In this document: positions 42,169-49,891 of the stretch, in pieces
Position numbering within the stretch: position 1 is the stretch's first letter
Layout: each line of letters starts with the position of its first letter
Assembly (NCBI GenBank): GCA_964619485.1
Contig: CAZUCI010000012.1
Span: forward strand, 1-52,727
Direction: 5' to 3'
Length of the DNA: 52,727 bases
Source: UBA2882 sp964619485
GTDB lineage: Bacteria > Bacillota > Clostridia > Lachnospirales > Lachnospiraceae
Made by a program: the position numbers and the translations under genes
The notes under the pieces: generated by a model
Databases searched by the model: none
What the model was told of the DNA's origin: nothing
Seen by the model: only the letters and a program-made list of their open reading frames with translations

Positions 42169-43635
42169 ATGCATCACAATTTAATCAAAAAAATCGGAAT
42201 GCTTGGTCTTGCAGCCTTTTTTTCTCTGACCGCCATTCTGTCTGACCCGCTTTTGGTACATGCTGAGGTTGATTACCTTGCGGAAGCGGAAGCCAGAAAA
42301 ACCTTACCAATCGATAGCAATTCCATTGCAAACTGGCCACAGGGACCGGAAGTATCCGCCGAAGGTGCCATTTTAATGGAAGCAAATACAGGAACTGTTC
42401 TCTATGCAAAGAACATAGACGAAAAACTTTATCCCGCAAGTACTACCAAGATTTTAACATCTTTGGTAGCAATTGAAAATTCCTCTTTGGACGATACTGT
42501 TACTTTTTCCACCAATGCCGTTTACAGCATAGAAAAGGACTCCTCCAATATGGGAATGGATGCAGGTCAGTCCATTACAATGGAACAGTGTCTCTACGGC
42601 ATACTGGTTTATTCTGCCAATGAAACCTGTAACGCTGTTGCAGAGCATATTGCTGGTGATATGGATTCCTACGTGGCACTTATGAACAAAAAAGCTGCTG
42701 ACCTTGGATGTACAAACTCTCATTTTGTCACCACCAACGGACTACATGATGAAAATCATTATACCACACCAAAAGATTTAGCCACCATAGCCTGTGCCTT
42801 TTTTAATAATGAAACTCTGGCTAAAATGGCAGGAACCAATCATTACTATATCGGACCAACCTCAACTCAGCCGGACGACATTGATCTTTGGACGCACAAT
42901 AAGCTGACCGCCGGAACCTATCCTTATGAAGGATATATCGGAGGCAAAACCGGTTTCACCAGCCAGTCTAGACAGACGCTTGTCTCCTGTGCAGAACGGG
43001 ATGGAATTAAATTAGTCTGTGTAGTCATGAAGGAAGAATCCCCAAGCCAGTTTCTCGATACGATTTCCTTATTCGATTATGGTTTTGACAATTTTCAAAG
43101 AGTTAATGTAGCCGAAAATGAATCCCAATATACCATATCCGATTCTGATCTGTTTCACACAGACAGCGATATCTTTTTCAGCTCAGACCCAATTATTGAG
43201 ATTAATTCAGCCGATTATGTCATTATTCCCAATACGATTTCATTTTCGGATCTGTCATCTTCCCTAAGCTATGCGGATGAAACATCAGCCTCGGACAGCT
43301 CCAGACTTGCAACCATCAATTACTCCTACCAGGATGTTCCTGTGGGAACCGCCTCCATTACCTTGACCGGAACCAGTAATGTTACTGATAATTTTAATTC
43401 AGAAGAGGAGACTGCCTCTGATATATCTGAAAAAGCACCCGGCAATGTTATTTTTATCAATGTTTTAAAGGTAATCGGAATCATAGTTGCTATTTTACTT
43501 TTCATTATACTGGCTATTTTCTGTTTTGCTTTCTTTAAAAATTATCATTTTGCCAGACGCAGAAGATCCCGTTTAAAAAGAAAGAAGCGTAGAAAATCTA
43601 AGGATTTGGATTTTTATCATGATTTTAAGATGTAA
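42169..43635 (+). CDS. D-alanyl-D-alanine carboxypeptidase (DacF-like PBP)
   Basis: 488 residues. A signal peptide ends near residue 32 (HAEV). The penicillin-binding triad is SxxK at 91-94 (PASTTK), SxN at 149-151 (YSANET) and KTG at 260-262 (GGKTGF). A C-terminal membrane helix at about 440-465 (VLKVIGIIVAILLFIILAIF) is followed by a strongly basic tail (ARRRRSRLKRKKRRKSK). It trims pentapeptides of peptidoglycan outside the membrane. AAGGGAG precedes the ATG. This anchored form resembles DacF/DacB of clostridia. Confidence 0.92.
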   Translation: MHHNLIKKIGMLGLAAFFSLTAILSDPLLVHAEVDYLAEAEARKTLPIDSNSIANWPQGPEVSAEGAILMEANTGTVLYAKNIDEKLYPASTTKILTSLVAIENSSLDDTVTFSTNAVYSIEKDSSNMGMDAGQSITMEQCLYGILVYSANETCNAVAEHIAGDMDSYVALMNKKAADLGCTNSHFVTTNGLHDENHYTTPKDLATIACAFFNNETLAKMAGTNHYYIGPTSTQPDDIDLWTHNKLTAGTYPYEGYIGGKTGFTSQSRQTLVSCAERDGIKLVCVVMKEESPSQFLDTISLFDYGFDNFQRVNVAENESQYTISDSDLFHTDSDIFFSSDPIIEINSADYVIIPNTISFSDLSSSLSYADETSASDSSRLATINYSYQDVPVGTASITLTGTSNVTDNFNSEEETASDISEKAPGNVIFINVLKVIGIIVAILLFIILAIFCFAFFKNYHFARRRRSRLKRKKRRKSKDLDFYHDFKM

Positions 43636-43674
43636 AAGCCTTTTTTAAAGTTTATGATATAAAAGCTTTTATCT

Positions 43675-43709
43675 AAAAAGGATGTCTCCTAAATGGAGGC
43701 ATCCTTTTT
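43675..43709. terminator. Bidirectional terminator between dacF and exonuclease
   Basis: AAAAAGGATG (43675-43684) with TCTCC pairs with GGAGG-CATCCTTTTT, around a short loop. A/T runs flank both ends, so it serves dacF and the convergent exonuclease, whose stop codon it contains. Confidence 0.85.
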
Positions 43710-44618
43710 ATTTTGGAATCTGGATAAAATTTCATCCGCCTGCTCTTTGCTAATCTGCTTCATTGTCTTAACAACATACACTTTTCCGCTTTCAGACTTT
43801 CTAAGTCTTATTTTTCCCTTAATATATCCATGCTTCATACAATAGGATACACAATAATAATGCTTATTGTTCAGAGTAAACCATCTCACCCTTTTGTGGA
43901 CAGGCATCTTGCAGAGATAACAGCCACAATAATTTACGTCCTTATCAGCCAGAGCTTTTACCCTGTTATCAAATTCTCTGGAAATATACTTATAATAATC
44001 ATCAAAATATACCTTGATTTCATCTTTTTTATTTTCCGGGAGATGATAGGTATCATAGGAATATCTTTTTAAAAATTGCGGTTTCAAACAGGACATGACC
44101 TTCGCTGTATAATATGCATCTGCAAAAGCTCTATGAAAAGGAATATCCTTGTTTATTTTGCAATAATCAACTGCATACTCCAGCGTATGCTGACTTTTTT
44201 TTCCTTCAAACTGTAAAGCAAAAATTTTCTGAATGTCTAAAAATTGAATTGGACCATCAGAAAGAGGCTGCATCTTATAAAACTTCATATTTCTCTGAAG
44301 CTCAATCAAATCCAGATTTCCCCAGGTACAAAAAATATAATCCTCTCCGCACCATTTTTTGAAATCCCGCATAACAGGGGTAAAATATCTTGCACTCTGA
44401 AGCTCTTTCGTATTCAAATGCACAATATTTCCCGTAATACGATTCAAGTATCGATAGACCCTTGGCTTTACCAGTTCACTGAAACGATCTATCTCCTTAA
44501 AATCTGAGTTCAGCTTCACAGCACCTATCTCAATAATTTCAAAGGGCATTCTTTCATTGGTATTCTTTTTTCCATTTGAGGATTGATTCCATTCCAAATC
44601 AAATACAATATAATTCAT
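43689..44618 (-). CDS. DEDDh 3'-5' exonuclease with Cys-rich C-terminus
   Basis: 309 residues. It starts MNYIVFDLEWNQSSNG, where DLE is Exo I; ICTWGNLD supplies Exo II and the HRAFADAYYTAKV stretch the Exo III His and Asp, so the nuclease site is complete. After about residue 205 a Cys-rich segment (YCGCYLCKMPVHKRV ... YYCVSYCMKHGYIKGK) looks like a zinc-binding module. The set resembles the KapD/inhibitor-of-kinA-pathway exonucleases but with the extra module. ATG 44618 follows AGGAAAATCT. The promoter at 44708-44736 and a leader hairpin lie upstream. Confidence 0.88.
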   Translation of the reverse strand: MNYIVFDLEWNQSSNGKKNTNERMPFEIIEIGAVKLNSDFKEIDRFSELVKPRVYRYLNRITGNIVHLNTKELQSARYFTPVMRDFKKWCGEDYIFCTWGNLDLIELQRNMKFYKMQPLSDGPIQFLDIQKIFALQFEGKKSQHTLEYAVDYCKINKDIPFHRAFADAYYTAKVMSCLKPQFLKRYSYDTYHLPENKKDEIKVYFDDYYKYISREFDNRVKALADKDVNYCGCYLCKMPVHKRVRWFTLNNKHYYCVSYCMKHGYIKGKIRLRKSESGKVYVVKTMKQISKEQADEILSRFQNKKDASI

Positions 44619-44639
44619 AGATTTTCCTATTAAAAAGCA

Positions 44640-44669
44640 ATGTACCGCAGGCTCACGCGAACGGTACAT
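44640..44669 (-). promoter_or_regulatory. Leader hairpin with T-run before the exonuclease
   Basis: ATGTACCG (44640-44647) and CGGTACAT (44662-44669) form an 8-bp stem; on the minus strand TTTTT follows three bases later, just ahead of the ribosome site. It looks like a short attenuator or leader-RNA terminator in the leader between the 44708-44736 promoter and the gene. Confidence 0.5.
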
Positions 44670-44707
44670 CCTTACTGATTACTAAAATGTTACTTGAGAT
44701 TATTTAT

Positions 44708-44736
44708 ATTATAGCGTGTATGACGCCTTATGTCGA
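44708..44736 (-). promoter_or_regulatory. Promoter, copy A of a shared promoter sequence
   Basis: On the minus strand TCGACA (44731-44736) and TATAAT (44708-44713) are exactly 17 bases apart. The spacer contains TCATACACG, nearly the same as in the promoter at 50010-50038. Upstream and downstream flanks are also similar. It would drive the exonuclease. Confidence 0.75.
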
Positions 44737-44783
44737 TATTTTTTCATTCAAGTTAGCAATCCTCATTATTTATTTATGATGCA

Positions 44784-45284
44784 TTAAGGACGCACGCAAA
44801 AATGTACTCTTGTCTCATCATATCTGTCTTGCTGTTTTTCAACCTTCACAGGATATCCACATGGAATAATTGCAAACGCTTCCAATTCATCGGATATGGA
44901 GATCACATCTGCTACCGCCTGCATTCGTTCTGCCAGTGGTGCAATCCCCAGCCACACTGCACCCAATCCTAAATGATCAGCTTCCAATAAGAGATTCTCC
45001 ACGGAAGCACTGAGATCTATATGCGCATAGTCCGACAATGAGCATTTTTTTCGATAACAGGCTACAAATGCCAGTGGTGCATTTTTTGTGCAGCCCGCAT
45101 AAGGACTGGTTTTTGACAGCTCCTCCAATTTCTCCGCATCTGTTACTACATAATACTCCCATGGTTGTTGATTTGCAGCCGAGGGTGCTGCCATTGCCGC
45201 ACGAAGCATTTTCTCTATTTTATCTGATTCCACTTCCTGTTCTGTGTACTGCCTAATACTCGTTCTATGAAAAATACTGTCCAT
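44784..45284 (-). CDS. Nitroreductase-family FMN protein
   Basis: 166 residues. The N-terminal FMN signature RTSIRQYTEQEVESDKIEKM is followed by MAAPSAANQQPWEYYVVTD; the second FMN-contact area is the LGLGAVWLGIAP stretch. These enzymes reduce nitro-compounds or flavin with NAD(P)H. The length is that of the short subfamily. GAGAGGATC precedes the ATG. The flavodoxin gene is 27 bases upstream on the same strand, suggesting a small redox operon. Confidence 0.88.
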   Translation of the reverse strand: MDSIFHRTSIRQYTEQEVESDKIEKMLRAAMAAPSAANQQPWEYYVVTDAEKLEELSKTSPYAGCTKNAPLAFVACYRKKCSLSDYAHIDLSASVENLLLEADHLGLGAVWLGIAPLAERMQAVADVISISDELEAFAIIPCGYPVKVEKQQDRYDETRVHFCVRP

Positions 45285-45311
45285 TTATTGATCCTCTCGA
45301 GAATATTCTTA

Positions 45312-45728
45312 TTATTTCATTATTTCCTTTGCAAACTGTGTTACTTGATCTAAGTCTTTTGCATCTGGTTTTCCCTTATGCATCATCTTAAATTCACCTC
45401 TGCAATAGAAATTCCGCTCATCAACTTGGATTCCGGTATCTGTCAGCAGTTTTTTCAATGCCGGAAATGCCCGCTCAGACATGGCTGATGTAGAGAAAAC
45501 CACAACTCTTTTTATCTTTTTCGGGTCCAAAGTCTTTATGTATTTTTTCACCTGGCTGTCAATTCCTCCCCAGTAGACCGATGCTCCAAGGAACAGTATG
45601 TCTGTCCCATTATCTACTGAATTTGGAATACTCATCGCTTCACATCCAACAATTTTAGCTATTTGTTCTGCTAACTTCTTTGTGTTTCCAGATTTTGATA
45701 AATACCTTACAGCAACATTCATATCCAT
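45312..45728 (-). CDS. Flavodoxin-domain protein
   Basis: 138 residues, short-chain flavodoxin-like. The phosphate loop is YLSKSGNTKKLAEQI near the start (T/SxTGxT-type), then DILFLGASVYWGGIDSQVKK and VVVFSTSAMSERAFPALKK. Electron carrier; the partner may be the nitroreductase downstream. ATG 45728 is four bases after GGAGG; ATG 45722 is equally possible. A promoter (TTGACA, 17 bases, ATAAAT) and a perfect TTGTATACAA palindrome lie upstream. Confidence 0.85.
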   Translation of the reverse strand: MDMNVAVRYLSKSGNTKKLAEQIAKIVGCEAMSIPNSVDNGTDILFLGASVYWGGIDSQVKKYIKTLDPKKIKRVVVFSTSAMSERAFPALKKLLTDTGIQVDERNFYCRGEFKMMHKGKPDAKDLDQVTQFAKEIMK

Positions 45729-45800
45729 CTTTCCTCCATTTATTTTTTCTACTGCGTATTCGTAAATACTCATGACTGTTTTTAATTTTGTTAAATCTAA

Positions 45801-45810
45801 TTGTATACAA
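45801..45810. promoter_or_regulatory. Palindromic operator TTGTATACAA
   Basis: A perfect 10-base palindrome between the -10 box and the flavodoxin start. The half-site spacing suits a GntR- or MarR-type regulator; no such gene is adjacent. Confidence 0.45.
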
Positions 45811-45824
45811 TGTTTATATGTTGA

Positions 45825-45853
45825 ATTTATCACACTATATTATGTTTTGTCAA
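45825..45853 (-). promoter_or_regulatory. Promoter of the flavodoxin-nitroreductase pair
   Basis: On the minus strand TTGACA (45848-45853) and ATAAAT (45825-45830) are 17 bases apart. It begins ten bases after the unidentified gene fragment. Confidence 0.6.
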
Positions 45854-45862
45854 TATAATTTT

Positions 45863-46105
45863 TTATATCTTGCTCTTCCTGTTCCACTCAAGAATTGCAT
45901 TGCAGTATTTGCTATACTCCGCTTCAACATCATCATATGCTTCCAGTGCAGCATCAATATTTTGATCTCTTAGCTCCTCCAGCATGTCTATCGTTGCATC
46001 GTAAAGTGAAAAATTAAATTTCGGTGTGTTACTCCAAAAAATACCAAATCCGGAATTTACTCTTGCACATAGTTCTTGATATGATATTTCATGGTTATCT
46101 ATCTG
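45863..46105 (-). pseudogene. 3' fragment of an unidentified gene
   Basis: An open stretch of 80 codons ends in TAA at 45863. It reads ISYQELCARVNSGFGIFWSN, then a helical part (ATIDMLEELRDQNIDAALEA) and ends YCNAILEWNRKSKI. No start codon or ribosome site fits its 5' end, which stops 16 bases before the IS30-type transposase ATG. I infer that insertion of the IS30 element removed the start of this gene. Family not recognised. Confidence 0.55.
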
Positions 46106-46121
46106 TCAGAAAGGATTGACC

Positions 46122-46577
46122 ATGACTAATCAACAAAATCAAATACATAACCAAAAACATTTGACTCTTTCTGATAAAACATATATAGAGCAGGAACTCC
46201 AATAAGGAAGTACTTTCTCCTATATTGCTCAAACACTATATAAGGATCCTACTACTATATCCAAAGAAGTCCGACTGCATCGCGTCTTTACTGAATACGA
46301 TAAATATCGTTCAAAATGCAGAGGTTGCATGTATTACGGTGACTGTACTGAACATCATGTGTGTGGTTTTGAAAAATGTAAATATGCATGTCGTTATTGC
46401 TACAAAAAAGATCTTACACCTTACTGTGTTTTTTATAAGCCCTGGAAATGTGACAAACCTTCGAAAGCTCCTTACGTTTGTAATGCCTGCAGTCGCTTTC
46501 ATACCTGCAAACTTGATAAATATCACTATCTTGCTATAAAAGCCCAATTTCAATACTATAGATTCAACTGTTCATAA
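46122..46577 (+). mobile_element. IS30-type transposase remnant
   Basis: A ribosome site (AGAAAGGATTGACC) precedes an ATG. The frame reads KHLTLSDKTYIEQELQ, a stop TAA (46203-46205), then GSTFSYIAQTLYKDPTTISK, matching the N-terminal HTH of IS30-family transposases. A Cys-rich segment (CRGCMYYGDCTEHHVC, CKYACRYC, CNACSRFHTC) follows and the frame ends at FQYYRFNCS, TAA 46575-46577. The DDE catalytic part is missing. With an internal stop and no C-terminal half, it is dead. The Cys-rich insert is common in one IS30 subgroup of Firmicutes. Confidence 0.8.
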
Positions 46578-46771
46578 ATACTAGTTCACTCTTTTCTCAT
46601 AGTCTGAACTTCCTAAGATTATCCTACTCACTGGAAGTTAAAAGTTAAAAAGATTGCATTGTTAAAACGCTCCATTGCGATAATCCGGAATACAACAAAT
46701 ATTCAGGAGTAGTTCCTAAACTCCGATCATATCCTGTTATGGCGTAGATTACAAAAAGAATTCACATTTGA
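46578..46771. other. Unassigned 194 bases
   Basis: Between the IS30 remnant and the BRCT fragment. Short open stretches occur on the plus strand (for example WRRLQKEFTFEERKEFI) but none is long enough or recognised. I take it as decayed sequence. Confidence 0.4.
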
Positions 46772-46891
46772 AGAAAGAAAAGAGTTTATCTAATCTGTGG
46801 AGAAAAGGCAGAAAATAAACTTGCAAAAGCTCAGGAGTTAGGGGTTAAGGTACTCTATGAACATCAATTCTTAGATATGCTTTCCGCATAA
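46772..46891 (+). pseudogene. C-terminal BRCT-domain fragment
   Basis: The last 39 codons of a gene read VYLICGEKAENKLAKAQELG then VKVLYEHQFLDMLSA and stop. This is the second half of a BRCT domain (the K-A-xELGVK-x-L segment) as in NAD-dependent DNA ligase or exonuclease-BRCT fusions. The part before is absent, with a stop immediately upstream. Its own terminator follows at 46901. Which parent protein it came from cannot be decided; ligA proper is unlikely to be lost, so an exonuclease-BRCT gene is the better guess. Confidence 0.7.
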
Positions 46892-46900
46892 GAAATGAGT

Positions 46901-46930
46901 GAAGCTGTCCATTACAGGCAGCTTCTTTTT
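46901..46930 (+). terminator. Intrinsic terminator after the BRCT fragment
   Basis: GAAGCTG (46901-46907) and CAGCTTC (46919-46925) pair perfectly and are followed by TTTTT. The T-run overlaps the abiEii stop codon on the opposite strand. Confidence 0.8.
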
Positions 46931-47850
46931 ATTTATTTTCAAATCGATTCACATAATTTTCTATTTCTGAAACATTATCAATATCAACGATTGCCCAAAA
47001 TACTCTCTTCAGATTTTTTCCTTTTAGAATCTGAGGTGGAATTGCGGAATAACTGGAGAATTCCTGAACAAGTCCCTCTCTGACTTTTTTTATCATCTGC
47101 CCTTTTTCTTTTCCGGAATACTTACTAAAGCTCAGTCTTTCTTCCATATTTAGGGCTTGCTGAAGAATCTCAGAACTTTTATCACTTAACAAAACCTCAT
47201 ACAGCAATTTAATCCATGCTGCTCCACAAGCAACATTTTGTGGTGAATAGTCAAATTTACTGTTTAGATACAGTGAATTGAAATCATTGATATTCTTTTT
47301 CAGCTCCATATCTTCACCGCTATCTGCCATTTCATAACGATATAGCTGCCTTTTTACATCCGCTACTACTTCGGATATATCATATGTATCGGCCGAACGA
47401 TCTTTCCACTCTTCTTCTGCTCTTTCAAGATATTTGTGCTTTATAACTTCAAAATTTAACTCTCCAAGGCAATGCTTTGACAACATCATAATATCATAGA
47501 ATTGCTTAACCTGTTCATCTAANNNNNNNNNNNNNNNNNNNNNNNNNNNNNNNNNNNNNNNNNNNNNNNNNNNNNNNNNNNNNNNNNNNNNNNNNNNNNN
47601 NNNNNNNNNNNNNNNNNNNNNNAATATCAACACTTGTTCTCTGTACTTCAATGGGAAGATAAAACTGCGTTGCTGCTCCACCTTTTAAAACAATTCTGTC
47701 ACCAAGAATTTTCTGAATCTGAAGAAACAGTTCTAAATCCCAAAGAAACAATTCCATTCTTCCCATATTTTTAAATCCATATTCATGCATTCTTTTCAGA
47801 AATGTTTCTCTTTTAAATGCAGTTTCATCATGAAATAGTTTATCGTTCAA
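46929..47850 (-). CDS. abiEii: AbiEii-type nucleotidyltransferase toxin, interrupted by N gap
   Basis: Type IV toxin of the AbiE system. The N-terminal 76 codons (47850-47623) end at VLKGGAATQFYL and TSVDI, the start of the nucleotidyltransferase GGxx...DxD motif (the second metal-binding part would be in the gap). The C-terminal 198 codons (from 47522) read on through IMMLSKHCLGELNFEVIKHK to the stop. Total known length is about 274 residues plus the gap. The family adds nucleotides to targets such as tRNA and causes growth arrest. The start is TTG 47850, three bases after the AbiEi stop. Frame matches on both sides of the gap, but the gap length is arbitrary. Confidence 0.85.
47523..47622. 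other. Assembly gap of 100 N
   Basis: Exactly 100 N, the usual scaffold filler. It falls inside the toxin gene, in the nucleotidyltransferase active-site region. The true missing length is unknown. Confidence 0.98.
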
Positions 47851-47853
47851 TAT

Positions 47854-48615
47854 TTAAACCTCTCTTTTAAGTATTTCTACGAATTTTTGTGCTTCCTGTG
47901 TAATGTACTTTGACTCTACAATATAACGAATATCATATTGAATACTTCTTTTAGCAGCAATGGTAATTATACTTTTTTTATCTATAATTCCAAGTCTTAC
48001 AACGTTCTCATAAATGCGAACTAGTTCTTGAATTGGAAGAGGAAATCCATTACGTGTTACCGAATAATACAAATCCACAAATGCTTTTTCCATGGATGCC
48101 ACATTTTCCTCAGCATCTTCAAAATTTTCTGTCTGATACAATACTACCTGTTGTATTTCTTTTCCTGTCAGCACATGACTTTCATACATTTCTTTAACCT
48201 GTGCTGGCATTAATACTTCCATATTATGTTCAGACAGAACATCTACTATTTCCTCTTTTGTATTCTTATCTATAAATAAAAGGCATGGATACTGTTCCGG
48301 CACATGCTGCATATATTTCTGTAATACATCCAACCCGGAAATATAATAATCAAATCCAGTTTCGTCTAATAGTTCTGAAATTTTAGTCGCTGCATCTGAT
48401 AATATCACTGATTTTTTTCCATACCATTCATTAAATGCATAGACTCCATTCCTCACTCTTTTCAAATATCCGGCATCTACCATCTTAGACATATTCCAGT
48501 ACAGTGATGATTTTTTCATCTCTGGAAACAGCTCCTGAATATCATCTACATAAAAGGTTACCTGATCACCCAGTTTTTCTTTGATTCTCATGTATTTTTC
48601 TTCTAATGCTGTCAT
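47854..48615 (-). CDS. abiEi: AbiEi-type antitoxin and autorepressor
   Basis: 253 residues. An N-terminal winged helix (TFYVDDIQELFPEMKKSSLY, then VDAGYLKRVRNGVYAF) is followed by the antitoxin domain with VILSDAATKISELLDETG and FDYYISGLDVLQKYM. In AbiE systems this protein represses the operon and neutralises AbiEii without direct binding. ATG 48615 is preceded by AGAAGG; the frame is open further upstream but that part covers the promoter. The toxin gene follows three bases after the stop. Confidence 0.88.
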   Translation of the reverse strand: MTALEEKYMRIKEKLGDQVTFYVDDIQELFPEMKKSSLYWNMSKMVDAGYLKRVRNGVYAFNEWYGKKSVILSDAATKISELLDETGFDYYISGLDVLQKYMQHVPEQYPCLLFIDKNTKEEIVDVLSEHNMEVLMPAQVKEMYESHVLTGKEIQQVVLYQTENFEDAEENVASMEKAFVDLYYSVTRNGFPLPIQELVRIYENVVRLGIIDKKSIITIAAKRSIQYDIRYIVESKYITQEAQKFVEILKREV

Positions 48616-48637
48616 ATTGCACCTTCTTTCTATGGAA

Positions 48638-48666
48638 AGTATAACATAATAGAATTTTATATTCAA
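48638..48666 (-). promoter_or_regulatory. abiE promoter
   Basis: On the minus strand TTGAAT (48661-48666) and TATACT (48638-48643) are exactly 17 bases apart, 22 bases before the ATG. Inverted repeat IR1 touches the -35. Confidence 0.75.
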
Positions 48667-48705
48667 TAAAATACTAGCAAATTTCATATTTGCTAGTATT
48701 TCTTT
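48664..48705. promoter_or_regulatory. IR1: AbiEi operator next to the promoter
   Basis: AAATACTAGCAAAT (48669-48682) and ATTTGCTAGTATTT (48688-48701) are a perfect 14-base inverted repeat with a 5-base spacer. It overlaps the -35 of the abiE promoter. Known AbiEi autorepressors bind two such inverted repeats. Confidence 0.75.
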
Positions 48706-48750
48706 TATATTTTGTTTTTTTACAAAAAATAAGTATAAAAACGGTATTTT

Positions 48751-48792
48751 CAAAGAAATACATGTAAATTTTGTATTTGCTAATATTTCTTT
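48751..48792. promoter_or_regulatory. IR2: second AbiEi operator
   Basis: A second copy of the IR1 sequence lies 87 bases upstream: AAAGAAATA...TATTTCTTT flanks and TATTTGCTAATATTTC inside match IR1 at most positions, with a poorer left arm. It also covers the end of the upstream metallophosphoesterase region. Confidence 0.7.
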
Positions 48793-48795
48793 AAA

Positions 48796-49404
48796 TTAAA
48801 CTTTAGAGTGATATAACTCTATCCACTCATCCAATGTCAATGGTTCATAATCTGAATACTTGCAGAAACAGTTTATCATATTACATGGTATATGCTGCTC
48901 CACGCCCTGTGCATTTTTCGTCACTGTATTCCTGGTAATCTCCTGAAACTGCTCCAATAATCTCTGATCCTGGGTATCATGAACATGACCATAGAGCATA
49001 TAGGTCCTGGGATTTCCATTCTCATCCAACCTGTACTGGCCGTTGTAACACATGATGGGATAATGGCATAGGACAACCTTTCGTTTATTATCAGAAAGCT
49101 CTTCATAGGGCTTAATCCATTTGAATCTGCCTGCATCCATCTCCTTGTTGGTCAGAAATCTGTCATGGTTTCCCTGAATCAGATATAATCTCCCATTCAG
49201 ACGCTTCAGTAAATCATTGGTTTCCTCCGCATTGCCCCAGGATAAATCTCCAATGATTATCACATCATCATTCTTTCTGACCTTACCATTCCATTTTGCA
49301 ATCATGTATTCATCCATTTCTTCCACGTTCTGAAAGCCACGATAATCCATACGATCATTCATTGCTGCGTGAAAGAAATGCAAATCTGCTATATAATATC
49401 TCAA
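48796..49404 (-). CDS. Metallophosphoesterase (YvnB/phage-type)
   Basis: 202 residues. The metal motifs are IADLHFFHAAM at the start, IIGDLSWGNAEE near 50, LIQGNHDRFL near 77 and MLYGHVHDTQDQ near 135; all are complete. It resembles small cytoplasmic phosphodiesterases often found in phage and mobile elements. The start is TTG 49404, seven bases after GGAAG. It lies directly upstream of the abiE operon on the same strand; IR2 starts only four bases downstream of its stop codon. Not closely related to the phosphoesterase at 2045-2875. Confidence 0.82.
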   Translation of the reverse strand: MRYYIADLHFFHAAMNDRMDYRGFQNVEEMDEYMIAKWNGKVRKNDDVIIIGDLSWGNAEETNDLLKRLNGRLYLIQGNHDRFLTNKEMDAGRFKWIKPYEELSDNKRKVVLCHYPIMCYNGQYRLDENGNPRTYMLYGHVHDTQDQRLLEQFQEITRNTVTKNAQGVEQHIPCNMINCFCKYSDYEPLTLDEWIELYHSKV

Positions 49405-49581
49405 ACTGTCACTTCCATTCTTTTTCAGAATTGATACCCTCTTTACATGCTCAATTCTTTAAGCTGTGAACTCTCCATTGCATCAAACAATACAATTATC
49501 TGTTTAATATTGTACCGTATAATGTAATTATAGTCATTATTCTTTTATATGTCTATCATATTTTAAAGAAACGGAAACTAG

Positions 49582-49674
49582 GATTTGAAAGTAACTCAGG
49601 GCGATACTGATCATGCACAGATTGATATGATAACCGATATGTACACTCACATCTTGGATGAAGACAGAAAAAAA
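49582..49674 (+). pseudogene. C-terminal fragment of a tyrosine integrase
   Basis: In-frame codons read DLKVTQGDTDHAQIDMITDM, then YTHILDEDRKK, matching the last part of tyrosine recombinases and closely the region KAVQGDSGHSQADMVTEVYG of the integrase at 50212-51609, including the catalytic Tyr. A stop precedes it and the tRNA terminator follows. It runs on the opposite strand from that integrase and points to the same attachment site, so it is a leftover of another element on the left side. Confidence 0.8.
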
Positions 49675-49702
49675 GCACCGAAAACCTACTGTTTTCAATG
49701 CT
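49668..49702 (-). terminator. Native terminator of the tRNA-Arg locus
   Basis: AGCACCGAAAAC (49674-49685) pairs with GTTTTCAATGCT (49691-49702) using two G-T pairs; TTTTTT follows on the minus strand. It lies right after the tRNA 3' end. Confidence 0.8.
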
Positions 49703-49708
49703 TTCGAA

Positions 49709-49750
49709 CGTTGGTGAGGTGACTTGAACACCCGATCTTCCGCTTAGGAG
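49709..49750 (-). other. Displaced 3' half of tRNA-Arg (CCT): element attachment site
   Basis: The sequence runs from the anticodon loop CTCCTAA (49744-49750) through anticodon 3' stem GCGGA, variable AGATC, T-arm GGGTG-TTCAAGT-CACCT and acceptor strand CACCAAC plus discriminator G. The 5' half is missing: the 5' anticodon stem would need TCCGC but reads TCGTG. Homology thus starts at the anticodon loop, the usual crossover point for tRNA-targeting integrases. With the native terminator attached, this is the displaced end; the reconstituted tRNA should be at the far end of the element. Confidence 0.8.
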
Positions 49751-49891
49751 CACGAGTCGGTGCTGAAATTCGCTGTCATCCGGAGAGAATAATTGTTAAG
49801 AAAAGCATTGATTTTACTAGCTTTTCTGTCATTCTCAGTTAAGATAAGAAAATAGAAATTCGTCCTGGAAAACCTCTTTTGGGTGGCAACT

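Noticed and set aside
46578..46771. Recombinase-like fragment (WRRLQKEFTFEERKEFI)
   Set aside because: About 25 codons between stops, no motif that I can tie to a family.
46772..46891. A small intact protein of 39 residues
   Set aside because: There is no start codon with a ribosome site, and the sequence is only the second half of a BRCT domain.
49556..49753. 65-residue open frame across the tRNA-Arg fragment
   Set aside because: It reads antisense through the tRNA fragment, its terminator and the integrase remnant, with no ribosome site.
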